A DNA stretch of 53,238 bases from JAJKIV01 sp036274195 (GCA_036274195.1 DASUGD010000162.1:1-53238), one strand, 5' to 3'; numbered from the stretch's first letter, positions 32,805 to 41,312 are shown. The notes: generated by a model not told the origin, from the sequence alone. Made by a program: numbers and translations.

Positions 32805-34769
32805 TCAGAACCCGTAGGGATCATCCGCCGGCGTCGTGCGCAGCGGCGGCGTCGGCGTTCGGGCTGGCTGGCGGGGCGGCACGATGCGACGAAACTGCGA
32901 CGCGAAAAACGTCTTCACGTCGTCCGGACGCGTGTGCAGCGTCGCGTTGCGCGCGCGGATGACTTCCTCCTCGGTCGCAATGGCGATGACGTCCTTCACC
33001 CAGCCTAACGTGATGCCCGGGTCGAGCTGCCTGAGCGACCGCACGACCGCGTGCTCGAGCGTCACCTCCCCGGCCTGAGGGAAGCGCTCGGCGCCATCGC
33101 GACCGAGCATGACGGCCGGTCGCGGAAAGCGCACGAAGATCGGTTGCGTGAAATGCGGATGTCGAACCATCAGCTGTCCCTTCTCCAGCGTCGCCAGCTT
33201 CGTCTTCGTCGCCGGACTCAACACGAGGTAGCCGGGCGTTGCCAACTCGTCGGCGTCCATGCGGCCGTACAGCGCCGTCCCCGAGTTGCCCACGACGCGG
33301 CGGTGCACCTGCGAGCGAAACTGTTGCGCGCTGAACAGCACCAGGCCGAGATACCGGCCGCGCTCCGCGATGTCGAGCAGCATCTTGCGCACATAGGTAT
33401 CCTGCCCGTCGTTGGGCGCGTACTTGTTCAGCTCATCGACGAACACGATGACGTGCTTCACGCCGAGGTCGCGGCGCTCCAGATGCTCGCGAAGCTTCGA
33501 GACGACGCGGGCGAAAATCAGATCCTGCGCGTCTTCTTCCAGGTTCGCGACGTCCACCACGTACACCGCACGGTCCTCGAAGTTGCCGAACGGCATGTCG
33601 CTCACCGTGCCGTCGTCGGTCACGAGGCCAGCGCAGCGAGTCGAGATGTTGGACAGGCGGTTGCGCACCTTGCGAATGGTCGCGACGTGGTGCGTGCGCC
33701 AGCTCTGGTCGTCCGCGGCTTCCATGGCCCGGAGCACGTCACGGAACCACTTGTCCAGATCCGCGAACGACTGCACGCGATAACGCGTGGGGCCCAACCG
33801 CTCGTCGGAAAAGTCCTTGTCGATGACGCGCTCCTTGATGAAATCGATGAGCGCGTCGGCCTTCGCGTCCACGTCATCCTTGTTGAGCAGCACTTCCGCG
33901 AACTGCAGCACCTCGCGGAGGCCCCACGTGAGCGGCGTGACGTTGTGCAGCAGCGCCTCGTTCGACCGCAGCGTGTTGAGCGAAAACCCCTTCGCGTTGT
34001 AGGGCGCGAAGTACCGCACGTTCTCGAATGGGCGCGCCGGAACGCTCATCTTCTCGTAGAGGTCGCGATCGCGGTCGTCGAGCGTCCCGGGCTGATCGAG
34101 GTAACACAGGTCGGGCCCTTTGACGTTGAAGCACACGGCCGCCACAGACCCCTTGGCGGCCGGGAAGTGGGCGAAGATCGACGCCAGCATCCACTCGACG
34201 GCCGACGTCTTCGTCGCGAGACCGGAGACGCCGGTGATGTTCAGGTGCGCCGCCTCGGGGCCGACGAGAAACTCCGCATCGAGGTAGATGGGCGAGTCGG
34301 TGCCGCCAGCGCGATACACGCCGATCGGTATTCCGGTTCGATTCCCGTCGCGCAGGTAGCTGTCCATGCGCAGCGCGACGGCGACATCCTCTTCGGTCGC
34401 GAGAAAGACCTGGCCCATTGGCACAGGCTGCAGTGGCTCGTCGGGGATCTGACGAAGCACCGCTGCCGTGTAGAGCCGAATCTCCGCACGATCCGTCGGC
34501 GCGTATCCGGCGCTCTCCGGCGTGCCGTCGTGGCCAATGACGTCGTGCAGCGGCGACATCAGGTCCGTGTAGCTGAACCCTTCGACGACGATGCCGTAGA
34601 TGTGCGGTATCACCCCATCGACCGGACGGCCATCCACTCGCACGATCGTCCCGATCCCAACCGGGGAGGCGAGCGCGGTCCAGAAATGAAACTCGTGCGG
34701 CGTGTTCGGGCGGCGCTCCGTGGCCACCACGCGGCCAAGGGGTGCAGCAGGTTCCAGAGGAGCTGTCAC
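32805..34769 (-). CDS. HerA-like hexameric ATPase (DUF87)
   Basis: The 654-residue protein has an N-terminal HAS-barrel-like section (VGIGTIVRVDGRPVDG, then IYGIVVEG) and a large RecA/FtsK-like ATPase. The nucleotide loop is non-canonical: ITGVSGLATKTSAVEW at about residues 178-193, keeping Lys-Thr but lacking the glycine before the lysine. Walker B is normal (HVIVFVDELNKYAP, near 439-452), and AQQFRSQVHRRVVGNSGT follows as sensor/arginine region. HerA pumps DNA into the NurA nuclease. It lies between NurA-like and Mre11/Rad50 genes on one strand. Start is GTG 34769. Confidence 0.8.
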   Translation of the reverse strand: MTAPLEPAAPLGRVVATERRPNTPHEFHFWTALASPVGIGTIVRVDGRPVDGVIPHIYGIVVEGFSYTDLMSPLHDVIGHDGTPESAGYAPTDRAEIRLYTAAVLRQIPDEPLQPVPMGQVFLATEEDVAVALRMDSYLRDGNRTGIPIGVYRAGGTDSPIYLDAEFLVGPEAAHLNITGVSGLATKTSAVEWMLASIFAHFPAAKGSVAAVCFNVKGPDLCYLDQPGTLDDRDRDLYEKMSVPARPFENVRYFAPYNAKGFSLNTLRSNEALLHNVTPLTWGLREVLQFAEVLLNKDDVDAKADALIDFIKERVIDKDFSDERLGPTRYRVQSFADLDKWFRDVLRAMEAADDQSWRTHHVATIRKVRNRLSNISTRCAGLVTDDGTVSDMPFGNFEDRAVYVVDVANLEEDAQDLIFARVVSKLREHLERRDLGVKHVIVFVDELNKYAPNDGQDTYVRKMLLDIAERGRYLGLVLFSAQQFRSQVHRRVVGNSGTALYGRMDADELATPGYLVLSPATKTKLATLEKGQLMVRHPHFTQPIFVRFPRPAVMLGRDGAERFPQAGEVTLEHAVVRSLRQLDPGITLGWVKDVIAIATEEEVIRARNATLHTRPDDVKTFFASQFRRIVPPRQPARTPTPPLRTTPADDPYGF

Positions 34770-34876
34770 GACTGAGGACGGTGAGGCTTGGGTAAGTCGA
34801 TGGCTCCCGGGGGGCGAAGAGCTCGGACAAAACTATCGCTCGTACCGCGGGTCCGCATTCACCGGAACCGAAGCGG

Positions 34877-35881
34877 TCAGGCCCGGAGGCTCCTCAGGAA
34901 CTCCTCGCAGTCCCGGATTCCGTACACCATCTTGTCCCAGCGGGAATCGGGCAGCGACAGGGGCATGAGCTCCGCCAGAATCCAGCGCGAGATCAGGTTC
35001 GCGTGATCGGCAATCGCCTGGGGTGACTCACTGATGTCCGGCAGCGCCGTTTCCACCCGTAGCAGCCCCCACATTGGGTCCTGACCGGCGCAGTCGCGAA
35101 TCCGCAAGTACCAGCTCGCGACCGGCGTGCGGTGATAGGCGTCGACGCGAATCACGCTCGAGCGATGGTTCACCCCCAGCGCTTGCACGACACGCATGGC
35201 CGCGCCGGCGACGTACAGCGTTCGATGGCTCTTGATGACGCCGATCGCGTTGCGCGCCGCCGCCACCCGGTTGCTCGTGGCAATGCTGCCGTCGATGAAC
35301 AGCCGCTGCTCTTGAGTCGCGCACCATTCCTCCGCGAGCTGGCGCTCGGCCGCCTCGCGATCCCGTTTCACGGCGTCGAGCGCGCGCTGCGCCAGCACGA
35401 ACGGGTGCGGGTCCTCGGCCGACCATCCAGCGTCCGTCGCGCGGTCGCTCGTGTCGACGACCTCGAACCCTGCGTCGACCGCACGCATCCAGAGTGTCGG
35501 TGGCACGAGATCCCGCGGTAGGTAGAGCCGAGACCGACATAGCGGCCGCTTCCACGTGACCATGCGACGCAGTACGCGCTGGCGCACGACGGCCGCGACT
35601 CGCCCGAAGACGATCGGCACGCCATCGGCGTAGTGAACGACCTTGCTTTCCTGCGCGCCATCGAGAAACGCGTCGAAGCCAACGGTGGGCGGGTCCACAA
35701 TCCGGTGCGCGCGGACCGTTGTGCTCTCGATCACATCGGACTGAATGACCCGCGGTGGCTCGGGCGGGGTGACGGTCGTCTCAAGCGTGGGACCGAGATC
35801 GCGAAGTGCCGCGGCGTCATGCTGGAAGAGCCGTTGCGCATCGCGAAATCGCGCGTCGGCCATGGTCGCGGTCGTTGTCAC
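34877..35881 (-). CDS. NurA-like nuclease
   Basis: The 334-residue protein shows the NurA pattern of two widely spaced acidic motifs: VGFDAFLDGAQES near residues 67-79 and RLFIDGSIATS near 193-203. A later segment with RVDAYHRTPVASWYLRI and a C-terminal helix (RWDKMVYGIRDCEEFL) follow. NurA is the 5'-3' nuclease partner of HerA in archaeal end resection. Overall similarity is low by eye, so the call leans on motifs plus adjacency to the HerA-like gene (107 nt downstream). Start GTG 35881; ATG 35863 is an alternative. Confidence 0.6.
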   Translation of the reverse strand: MTTTATMADARFRDAQRLFQHDAAALRDLGPTLETTVTPPEPPRVIQSDVIESTTVRAHRIVDPPTVGFDAFLDGAQESKVVHYADGVPIVFGRVAAVVRQRVLRRMVTWKRPLCRSRLYLPRDLVPPTLWMRAVDAGFEVVDTSDRATDAGWSAEDPHPFVLAQRALDAVKRDREAAERQLAEEWCATQEQRLFIDGSIATSNRVAAARNAIGVIKSHRTLYVAGAAMRVVQALGVNHRSSVIRVDAYHRTPVASWYLRIRDCAGQDPMWGLLRVETALPDISESPQAIADHANLISRWILAELMPLSLPDSRWDKMVYGIRDCEEFLRSLRA

Positions 35882-35986
35882 GTTTCGCGCACGATGTCCG
35901 ATGCTGCACGACGGCTTGGGTGCTCGCGCGCGCGCCGCGCGCCGGCCCCCCGAGTCGCACCTTTGCCGTTCGCGGAAGTTCCGCTC

Positions 35987-36955
35987 ATGAAGCGATTTGC
36001 GCTCATCGCGACCATCCTAGTGGCCGCTGCTGGGTGTGACAAGGCGAAAGCACTGATCGGGCTCGGGGCTCGGCGGGAACCCGAAGGCCCGCCGCCGGAG
36101 GCGCGCCTCGACCTCACGAAGCGGCCGAACGTGGTCTTCCAGCTCTTCGGGGAACGCGATGACCCGCGCATGATTCCACTCGGCGCCGTGGTGGACGGCG
36201 TGCTGAAGCCGATCGAGCTCACCTCGAGTGGGTGGCACGAGTTCGATGCGATGTACACGCGGTCCAGCAAGAGCTACCCGCTCTACCAGGACGGCGCGGA
36301 GATCGGCCAGGTGCGTGTACGCCGGGGAATGTGGGAGCGTGCGGACGAGCCGCTGTATTCCCTGCCCGGCTGTTCGCTCGTGACCCCGTTGTCCGCGGTG
36401 TCGCTGGAAACCCAGGCGCGACTGAGCTTCACCATCGAGGCACTGGCAGCCACTCCCGGCGTTGTCGTTAGGCCGAAAGCTCCAGTGAGCGTCGCCAAGG
36501 ACCTCGATGCGCGGGCGAGACGACTGGCCCTCGACGAGGCGCGCTCGGCGGGGATCGACACGACCGCGCTCCGGCCCTCCGCCTTTCGTTTCACCGCCAT
36601 CAACACCGGCGCCACCAAATCGCCAACGCTCGTCGCGTCGTTCCTCGACCCCGAGCCGAGCGACCGCAACGGTGCGACAGCACATGTCCTCGTCCTGGCC
36701 GACGACGCCGGTAACGGCTACCGCTCCACGTTCCGGCACACGGCAGCCGGCTTGGTCGGGACCGCCGAGTTTCGCCGCTACATCGACCATCTCGACATCA
36801 ACGGTGACGGCATCGACGAGATCGTGCTCGAGGGCTGGCAATTCGCGGGGGAAACCTTCATTTCGGTGCTCGGGTACGCGAACGGCGAGTGGAGCGAAGT
36901 GTTTCGTGGCCGGTCGAGCTGGTGCCTGGCGAAAACGAAACCGGCCACCGAATAA
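35987..36955 (+). CDS. Putative lipoprotein with FG-GAP-like C-terminal turn
   Basis: The 322-residue product starts MKRFALIATILVAAAGC, a textbook lipobox with Cys at residue 17. The mature part is beta-rich. Near the end, YIDHLDINGDGIDEIVLEGW is a calcium-binding-like DxNxDGxxE turn typical of FG-GAP/integrin-type repeats, present once. The function is unknown. ATG 35987 is preferred because the signal peptide begins there, although the frame is open further upstream. It is divergent from the NurA-like gene with about 105 nt between starts. Confidence 0.72.
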   Translation: MKRFALIATILVAAAGCDKAKALIGLGARREPEGPPPEARLDLTKRPNVVFQLFGERDDPRMIPLGAVVDGVLKPIELTSSGWHEFDAMYTRSSKSYPLYQDGAEIGQVRVRRGMWERADEPLYSLPGCSLVTPLSAVSLETQARLSFTIEALAATPGVVVRPKAPVSVAKDLDARARRLALDEARSAGIDTTALRPSAFRFTAINTGATKSPTLVASFLDPEPSDRNGATAHVLVLADDAGNGYRSTFRHTAAGLVGTAEFRRYIDHLDINGDGIDEIVLEGWQFAGETFISVLGYANGEWSEVFRGRSSWCLAKTKPATE

Positions 36956-36996
36956 CGCTACTCGCGGGTCGCCTGCCAGCCGCGGTGGGCCGCTGC

Positions 36997-37635
36997 CTAA
37001 CGGCTGTTCACGACGGTGACCATGAAGCCGTCGTATGCCGGCATGAGGATCGACGTCGCACGCCGTTCACCAGCGACCCTGGTGTTGAAGGCCCGCATCG
37101 CGCGCACGTCCTCATCGTCCGTGCGCGACGCCTGCTCGGCGACCCGGCCGCCGAGCAGGACATTGTGGGCCACGATCATGCCTCCGAGGCGGACGAGGCG
37201 CATCGCCCAGTCGAAATACGTCGCCATCGGGGCGCGGTCCGCGTCGAGGTAGACCAGGTCGAACTCCTCGCCATCCAGCGAGGGCAGGATGTCGAGGGCC
37301 CGCCCCTGTCGAACGTCGACGGCCGATGCGAGTCCGGCGCGCGCAATGTAGCGCCGCGCGAACGCGGCATACCGTTCCTCGCGCTCCAGCGTCACGACGC
37401 GCCCGCCCGGCGGCAGCGCCCTCGCCATCCAGATCGCCGAGTACCCGCCTAACGTGCCGACCTCGAGGACGCGCCGCGCGTCGATCGCGCGCAGCAGCAC
37501 CTGGAGAAAACGCCCGGCGTCAGCCGAGATCGCCGTCGGAGGCAGGCCGGTACGGTCGGCCTCCTCGCGCAGCGCGCCGAGCAGCTCATCCTCGGGCGCG
37601 AACAGCGACACGATGTACTCGGAGAGGTGGTCCAA
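36997..37635 (-). CDS. SAM-dependent O-methyltransferase (COMT-like)
   Basis: The product of about 212 residues matches the class I O-methyltransferase family. It has RRVLEVGTLGGYSAIWMARAL (AdoMet loop), RVVTLEREERYAAFARRYI, the metal-site sequence FDLVYLDADR and MIVAHNVLLGG, which fits catechol- or caffeoyl-CoA-type enzymes using a divalent cation. The start is uncertain: TTG 37635 gives a family-like length, GTG 37611 is shorter, and the frame remains open far upstream into the Lrp-type gene. The stop TAG lies in a GCCTAACG copy. It is the last gene of a three-gene minus-strand run. Confidence 0.85.
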   Translation of the reverse strand: MDHLSEYIVSLFAPEDELLGALREEADRTGLPPTAISADAGRFLQVLLRAIDARRVLEVGTLGGYSAIWMARALPPGGRVVTLEREERYAAFARRYIARAGLASAVDVRQGRALDILPSLDGEEFDLVYLDADRAPMATYFDWAMRLVRLGGMIVAHNVLLGGRVAEQASRTDDEDVRAMRAFNTRVAGERRATSILMPAYDGFMVTVVNSR

Positions 37636-37703
37636 CGCGACGCGAGCCCGGCTGAAGAAACCTGCCGACGAACCGTTAGGCAGGCGGAACGACGCGACCG
37701 ACC

Positions 37704-37982
37704 CTACTCGACGCCGATGTCCCAGGCCTGTTCGAGATCCTTCTTGGAGTACGCCCGGAACGCCGTGAGCGTCTGTGTTCGCTCGATCGCCGAGACCTCC
37801 GGGAAGCGCTCCGTCACGACCTGCGCGATCTGCTCGTACTCCGCAACCTTCACGATGGCGACCAGGTCCCATTCGCCGGACACGGAGTAAACCTCCTGGA
37901 CCCCATCGATGCCGGCGAGCTTCATGGCCGCTTCCGGAATCCGCTTCGGGTCGGCCTTGATCAGGACGATAGTGGTGATCAC
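37704..37982 (-). CDS. Stand-alone Lrp/AsnC ligand-binding domain protein
   Basis: The 92-residue protein consists only of the Lrp/AsnC C-terminal RAM domain: TTIVLIKADPKRIPEAAMKL, then GVQEVYSVSGEWDLVAIVKV and a final helix; the helix-turn-helix half is missing. Such SraA/RAM-only proteins bind amino acids and assemble as dimers or larger rings. GTG 37982 has GAAGG 5 nt upstream and overlaps the upstream stop (GTGA). Regulation by pairing with a full Lrp protein elsewhere is possible. Confidence 0.82.
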   Translation of the reverse strand: MITTIVLIKADPKRIPEAAMKLAGIDGVQEVYSVSGEWDLVAIVKVAEYEQIAQVVTERFPEVSAIERTQTLTAFRAYSKKDLEQAWDIGVE

Positions 37983-38476
37983 TGGCCTTCCGGAAATGGA
38001 GGGACGTCGAGGAGCCACACTCCCGCGATACGATCCTTCCCGTCAACGTCGATGAGAATGTCGCGCGCGATCCGCACGGTCTTCGTCTGTCGCGACGGCC
38101 CAAGCCGAAAGTGAATCGTGCGCTCGGCGTCATCCGCCTCGGCGGCCATGAGGGTGTTCATCTCGATCGACGCAATACCGTTGTCCGACCCGCCGACCAT
38201 CACCCGGCCATCGGTCGTTTCACTCGGCGGGGCGAGGGCGGAGCGCTTTCGAACCTCCGGCCACACGGCGACCTCGACCCCGTGGACGGACCCGCCGTTC
38301 AGGTCGAGGATCAGCCACGACCCGTCGCTCCCCTCGATCTCGACGGAGCCGGAGGCACCGTCGCCGGCCGCGCGCGTGCACAGGTTCGCCGTGAGAATGT
38401 CGGTGTCGGTGTCCCACCGATACTCCACGTCGCTTGGGTTTCCATCCAATGGCTCGACCCGAACCGCAATGCTCAC
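37979..38476 (-). CDS. DUF2283-like protein of unknown function
   Basis: The 165-residue protein seems to hold two related beta-rich halves. The first has VEYRWDTDTDILTANL and WLILDLNGGSVHGVEV; the second ends ILIDVDGKDRIAGVWLLDVP. A YD-x-D-x-L start with a later xLDxx-G-x-hxGxEh line is the outline of DUF2283 proteins, whose function is unknown. Start GTG 38476. It is co-translated with the Lrp-type domain gene through a 4-nt overlap. Naming is tentative. Confidence 0.55.
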   Translation of the reverse strand: MSIAVRVEPLDGNPSDVEYRWDTDTDILTANLCTRAAGDGASGSVEIEGSDGSWLILDLNGGSVHGVEVAVWPEVRKRSALAPPSETTDGRVMVGGSDNGIASIEMNTLMAAEADDAERTIHFRLGPSRQTKTVRIARDILIDVDGKDRIAGVWLLDVPPFPEGQ

Positions 38477-38611
38477 GATGTGTCTCCACTACGAGAGCGT
38501 CCAATCTGCACGTCGGCTGCGCCCGGCGCACACCGATCCATTGCAGTACGACGCCGGTGAACGCACTCGACCCCGCGTCGGTGGCGCAAAGATAGTGACG
38601 CCCGCGATCCG

Positions 38612-38642
38612 CTGACCAGAGCGCGCCGCCGGGGAGTATACT
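38612..38642 (+). promoter_or_regulatory. Candidate promoter of the DbpA-domain gene
   Basis: TATACT at 38637-38642 is a strong -10. The best -35 is CTGACC (38612-38617), 19 nt away, or TGACCA at 18 nt. Start near 38649, giving a leader of about 55 nt. Confidence 0.45.
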
Positions 38643-38665
38643 TCGGGCTCGCAATCAGACCTTCG

Positions 38666-38683
38666 AGCCGCCTCCCGGCGGCT
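38666..38683 (+). promoter_or_regulatory. 5' leader hairpin before the DbpA-domain gene
   Basis: AGCCGCC (38666-38672), loop TCCC, GGCGGCT (38677-38683): a perfect 7-bp stem 9 nt before the AAGGAG ribosome-binding site (38693-38698). It could modulate translation of this RNA-binding protein. Confidence 0.4.
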
Positions 38684-38703
38684 TCCGATCGCAAGGAGCC
38701 CGA

Positions 38704-40524
38704 GTGGTAGAACGAGAGGCGAGTGTCGGCCGGACCGCCCAGCATGCGGTGCACGTGCTTCCCCACGCCGAGTTCGCGATGGCGCGCGTTCTCGAACCGG
38801 CGCTCGATCGCATCACCGCAGATGCGGACGCGACGCAGCTGCTGGTCATCACGGCCGATACCGACACCGCAGTGGCAATGGCGTCCGTCAGCCGGTCGCT
38901 GCGCGATCGGTCGGTCGCGCCGCTCGTGGCGATCAGTGCGGCGGGCCGAGGTGCGCGTCTCTTGGGCTCGCGCGTGGTGCCCGCCATTGCCGGCAGCCCC
39001 GGCACGCTCGTGGCGCTCCTCCGGAGCTCAGCCGTGAAGCTCGAAGGCGTTCGCACCGTGATCATCGCCTGGGCCGACGAGCTGTTCGAGGCGCGCGAAG
39101 GGGAGGCGCTCGAGGTCGTGCTCGCGGAAATCCCGAAGGACGCTCGCCGCATCGTCGTGGCCGACCACCTTACGCCGGACGTCGAGGCGTTGATCGAACG
39201 CCATCTCCGCCGTGCGAGCCGCTCGGGGCTCGCCGCCGAGGAGAGCACGACCGCGTCGCTGCCGATTCGCTATGTCAGCACGACACCGGCTGGTCGGCAC
39301 GCGGCCTTCCGACGCCTGCTGGATGACCTCGACCCGCCTTCGGTGATCGTACTCGCGAGCGACCCGAATTCGGTGGAGGAAGCACGGGCGACCGTGGCAT
39401 CGCTTGGCTTCGAAGGCGACGCGAGCGTGCGCGTCGAAGGCGCGCCGATCGAGGAGCAGGCCGCTCTGGTGGTTTTCTACGACCTGCCGGCAACGGCACA
39501 GGAGGTCATCAAGGTCGAGGCCACTGCACCAGCGCAGGTCGTCGCGCTGGTCACACCCCGTCAGGTACCCGCGTTGCGGAGGCTCACTGCCGGCGCGGTG
39601 GAGCCGCTGGACATTTCGCGAGCCGCGGCCAAGGCTCGCGCTCGGGATGAGCGAGTTCGCTCCGCGATTCGCGCCGAGTTGCAGGCTGGATTCCCCGCGC
39701 GCGAAGTGATGGCGCTGGAGCCTCTCCTGTCGGAGTTCGACGGGATAGAGATCGCGGCTGCAGCGCTTCGGCTGTTCGAACGCAACCGAAGCGAAGAAGG
39801 TTCTCGCCGTGCCGAAGCCGAACGCCCCGTTCCGCGAGCCGCGGAGCGTTCTCCGGAGCGTGACGACGAGCGCCGCGACGCTCGCCCGAGGCGCACCGAG
39901 GGAACTCGCAGCGCCGGCGAGTTCACACGTGTCTTCATCAGCATCGGCGACCGCGATGGCGTGAGGCCCGGAGATCTGGTCGGGGCGATCACGGGCGAGT
40001 CGGGAATAACGGGCGACCGGATTGGTAAGCTCGATATCCGCGATGGTCACTCCGTCGCGGAAATCGCCTCGTCGGATGCCGAGGCGGTCATCGAGAAAAT
40101 GAACGGCCTGACCATCAAAGGGCGCCGGATTACGGCGCGAGTGGACGAGCGCCCTGCGCCGCGACCGCGCGACGGGAGTCGCGAGGGCAGGCACGATTCG
40201 GGCGGCCCGCGACGATCCGGACCGGGTGATGCGCGACGTGGCGGCTTCCGCGAGGCGGGCCGCGGATCCCGTGAGGGCACGCGGGGACTCGGTGGCGATC
40301 GGTCCCGCGACCGCGGGGAACGCGGGGCGAGAGGGTTTGGCCGTGATCGCGATGCGGGCGAGCGGCGCCCCCGTCGCGACGATGATCGACCGCGAGGCCG
40401 AGGAGGATTCCGCGACCGTTCCGATGAAGGTCGTGTTCCGAGAGCCGCACGCGAGCGGGAGGAGTGGAGCGAGCGCGGGGAGCGAGTCCGAAACGCCCGA
40501 CGCCCGCGGCGTGAAGAGTCGTGA
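38704..40524 (+). CDS. DEAD-box-derived protein with DbpA RNA-binding domain and RG-rich tail
   Basis: The 606-residue protein has two RecA-like halves (about 1-360) that follow the DEAD-box helicase plan in outline. Where a helicase has motif I (AxxGxGKT) it reads LVITADTDTAV, motif II is VIIAWADELFE instead of DEAD, and the HRxGRxxR motif VI is missing. A DbpA/CsdA RNA-binding domain follows (about 405-480; FTRVFISIGDRDGVRPGDLV, then MNGLTIKGRRITAR). The tail of over 110 residues is full of RG, RD and RGG. ATP-driven unwinding is therefore unlikely; RNA binding is likely. GTG 38704 has AAGGAG 5 nt upstream. It overlaps tdk by 4 nt. Confidence 0.75.
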   Translation: MVEREASVGRTAQHAVHVLPHAEFAMARVLEPALDRITADADATQLLVITADTDTAVAMASVSRSLRDRSVAPLVAISAAGRGARLLGSRVVPAIAGSPGTLVALLRSSAVKLEGVRTVIIAWADELFEAREGEALEVVLAEIPKDARRIVVADHLTPDVEALIERHLRRASRSGLAAEESTTASLPIRYVSTTPAGRHAAFRRLLDDLDPPSVIVLASDPNSVEEARATVASLGFEGDASVRVEGAPIEEQAALVVFYDLPATAQEVIKVEATAPAQVVALVTPRQVPALRRLTAGAVEPLDISRAAAKARARDERVRSAIRAELQAGFPAREVMALEPLLSEFDGIEIAAAALRLFERNRSEEGSRRAEAERPVPRAAERSPERDDERRDARPRRTEGTRSAGEFTRVFISIGDRDGVRPGDLVGAITGESGITGDRIGKLDIRDGHSVAEIASSDAEAVIEKMNGLTIKGRRITARVDERPAPRPRDGSREGRHDSGGPRRSGPGDARRGGFREAGRGSREGTRGLGGDRSRDRGERGARGFGRDRDAGERRPRRDDDRPRGRGGFRDRSDEGRVPRAAREREEWSERGERVRNARRPRREES

Positions 40525-41129
40525 CGGCGTTTCAGCTCACTGGAGGATGGATCGAAGTCATCACCGGCGTGATGTTCAGCGGCAAGAGCGAGGAGCTCAT
40601 TCGTCGCGTCCGGAGAGCAATCATCGCACGGAAACGCGTGCAGGTGTTCAAGTCGCACCTCGACGGCCGGTACGCAGGGATCTATGCGATCTCCAGCCAC
40701 GATGGGCGGAGTGTCGAGGCGGTGCCGGTCGACTCGTCAGCGCAGATCGCGCAGTGCCTGGATCCGATCGCACAGGTGATCGCGATCGATGAAGCGCAGT
40801 TCCTCGACGACTCGATCGTCGAGCTCACGGCGTCCCTGGCGGCGCGTGGCCGCCGGGTGATCGTCGCGGGCACCGACACGGACTTTCGCGGGGAGCCGTT
40901 TGGCCCGATGCCCCAGCTCATGGCGGTGGCAGAGGTGGTGGACAAGCTTCACGCCATTTGCGTGCTCTGCGGCTCCCCGGCGAGCCGGAACCAGCGATTG
41001 GTGGAGGGCCGCCCGGCGCGCTACGACTCTCCGGTGATCAAGGTGGGTGGAACGGAGTCGTATGAGGCGCGCTGCCGTGCGTGCCACCAGGTTCCCCGGC
41101 GGGACGAGGATCAGGGCCGGCTGTTGTAG
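40521..41129 (+). CDS. tdk: Thymidine kinase
   Basis: The 202-residue type II thymidine kinase phosphorylates thymidine to dTMP. It has the P-loop GVMFSGKSEEL (residues 16-26), Walker B-like VIAIDEAQFLDD with the catalytic glutamate, FRGEPFGPMPQL, a zinc site of CVLC and CRAC, and the lasso segment between. GTG 40521 overlaps the previous stop (GTGA), so expression is tied to the DbpA-domain gene. The heptamer-type repeat begins at its stop codon. Identification is firm. Confidence 0.95.
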   Translation: MTAFQLTGGWIEVITGVMFSGKSEELIRRVRRAIIARKRVQVFKSHLDGRYAGIYAISSHDGRSVEAVPVDSSAQIAQCLDPIAQVIAIDEAQFLDDSIVELTASLAARGRRVIVAGTDTDFRGEPFGPMPQLMAVAEVVDKLHAICVLCGSPASRNQRLVEGRPARYDSPVIKVGGTESYEARCRACHQVPRRDEDQGRLL

Positions 41130-41234
41130 GGAATCGGGATCGAGGGAACTGGGAACTGTAAACCGGCGCTCCACGCGGAGTCATGGTTCCCCGTTCCCGG
41201 TTCCGTTGAGTCCCAGTCCCCTGTCCCCAGTCCG
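41129..41234. repeat. Degenerate heptamer array around a hairpin
   Basis: Imperfect units of GGGAATC/GGGAACT (41129-41157) are followed by a short hairpin (CTCC-ACGC-GGAG) and by complementary units (GGTTCCC, CGTTCCC, AGTCCCC) to about 41234. It has the same plan as the elements at 14694 and 44143, but worn. It begins at the last base of the tdk stop codon. Confidence 0.6.
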
Positions 41235-41312
41235 GACATCACCGCCCGGGTGACCCGCCCCGTTCGCCAACCGTCTTTCTGGCGAGCCTTACCGTCACCA
41301 GAAATCCCGCCC

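Noticed and set aside
33051..34775. A 574-codon plus-strand frame opposite the HerA-like gene
   Set aside because: Same mirror effect; no start with a ribosome-binding site and no domain, while the minus strand has Walker B and HAS-barrel motifs.
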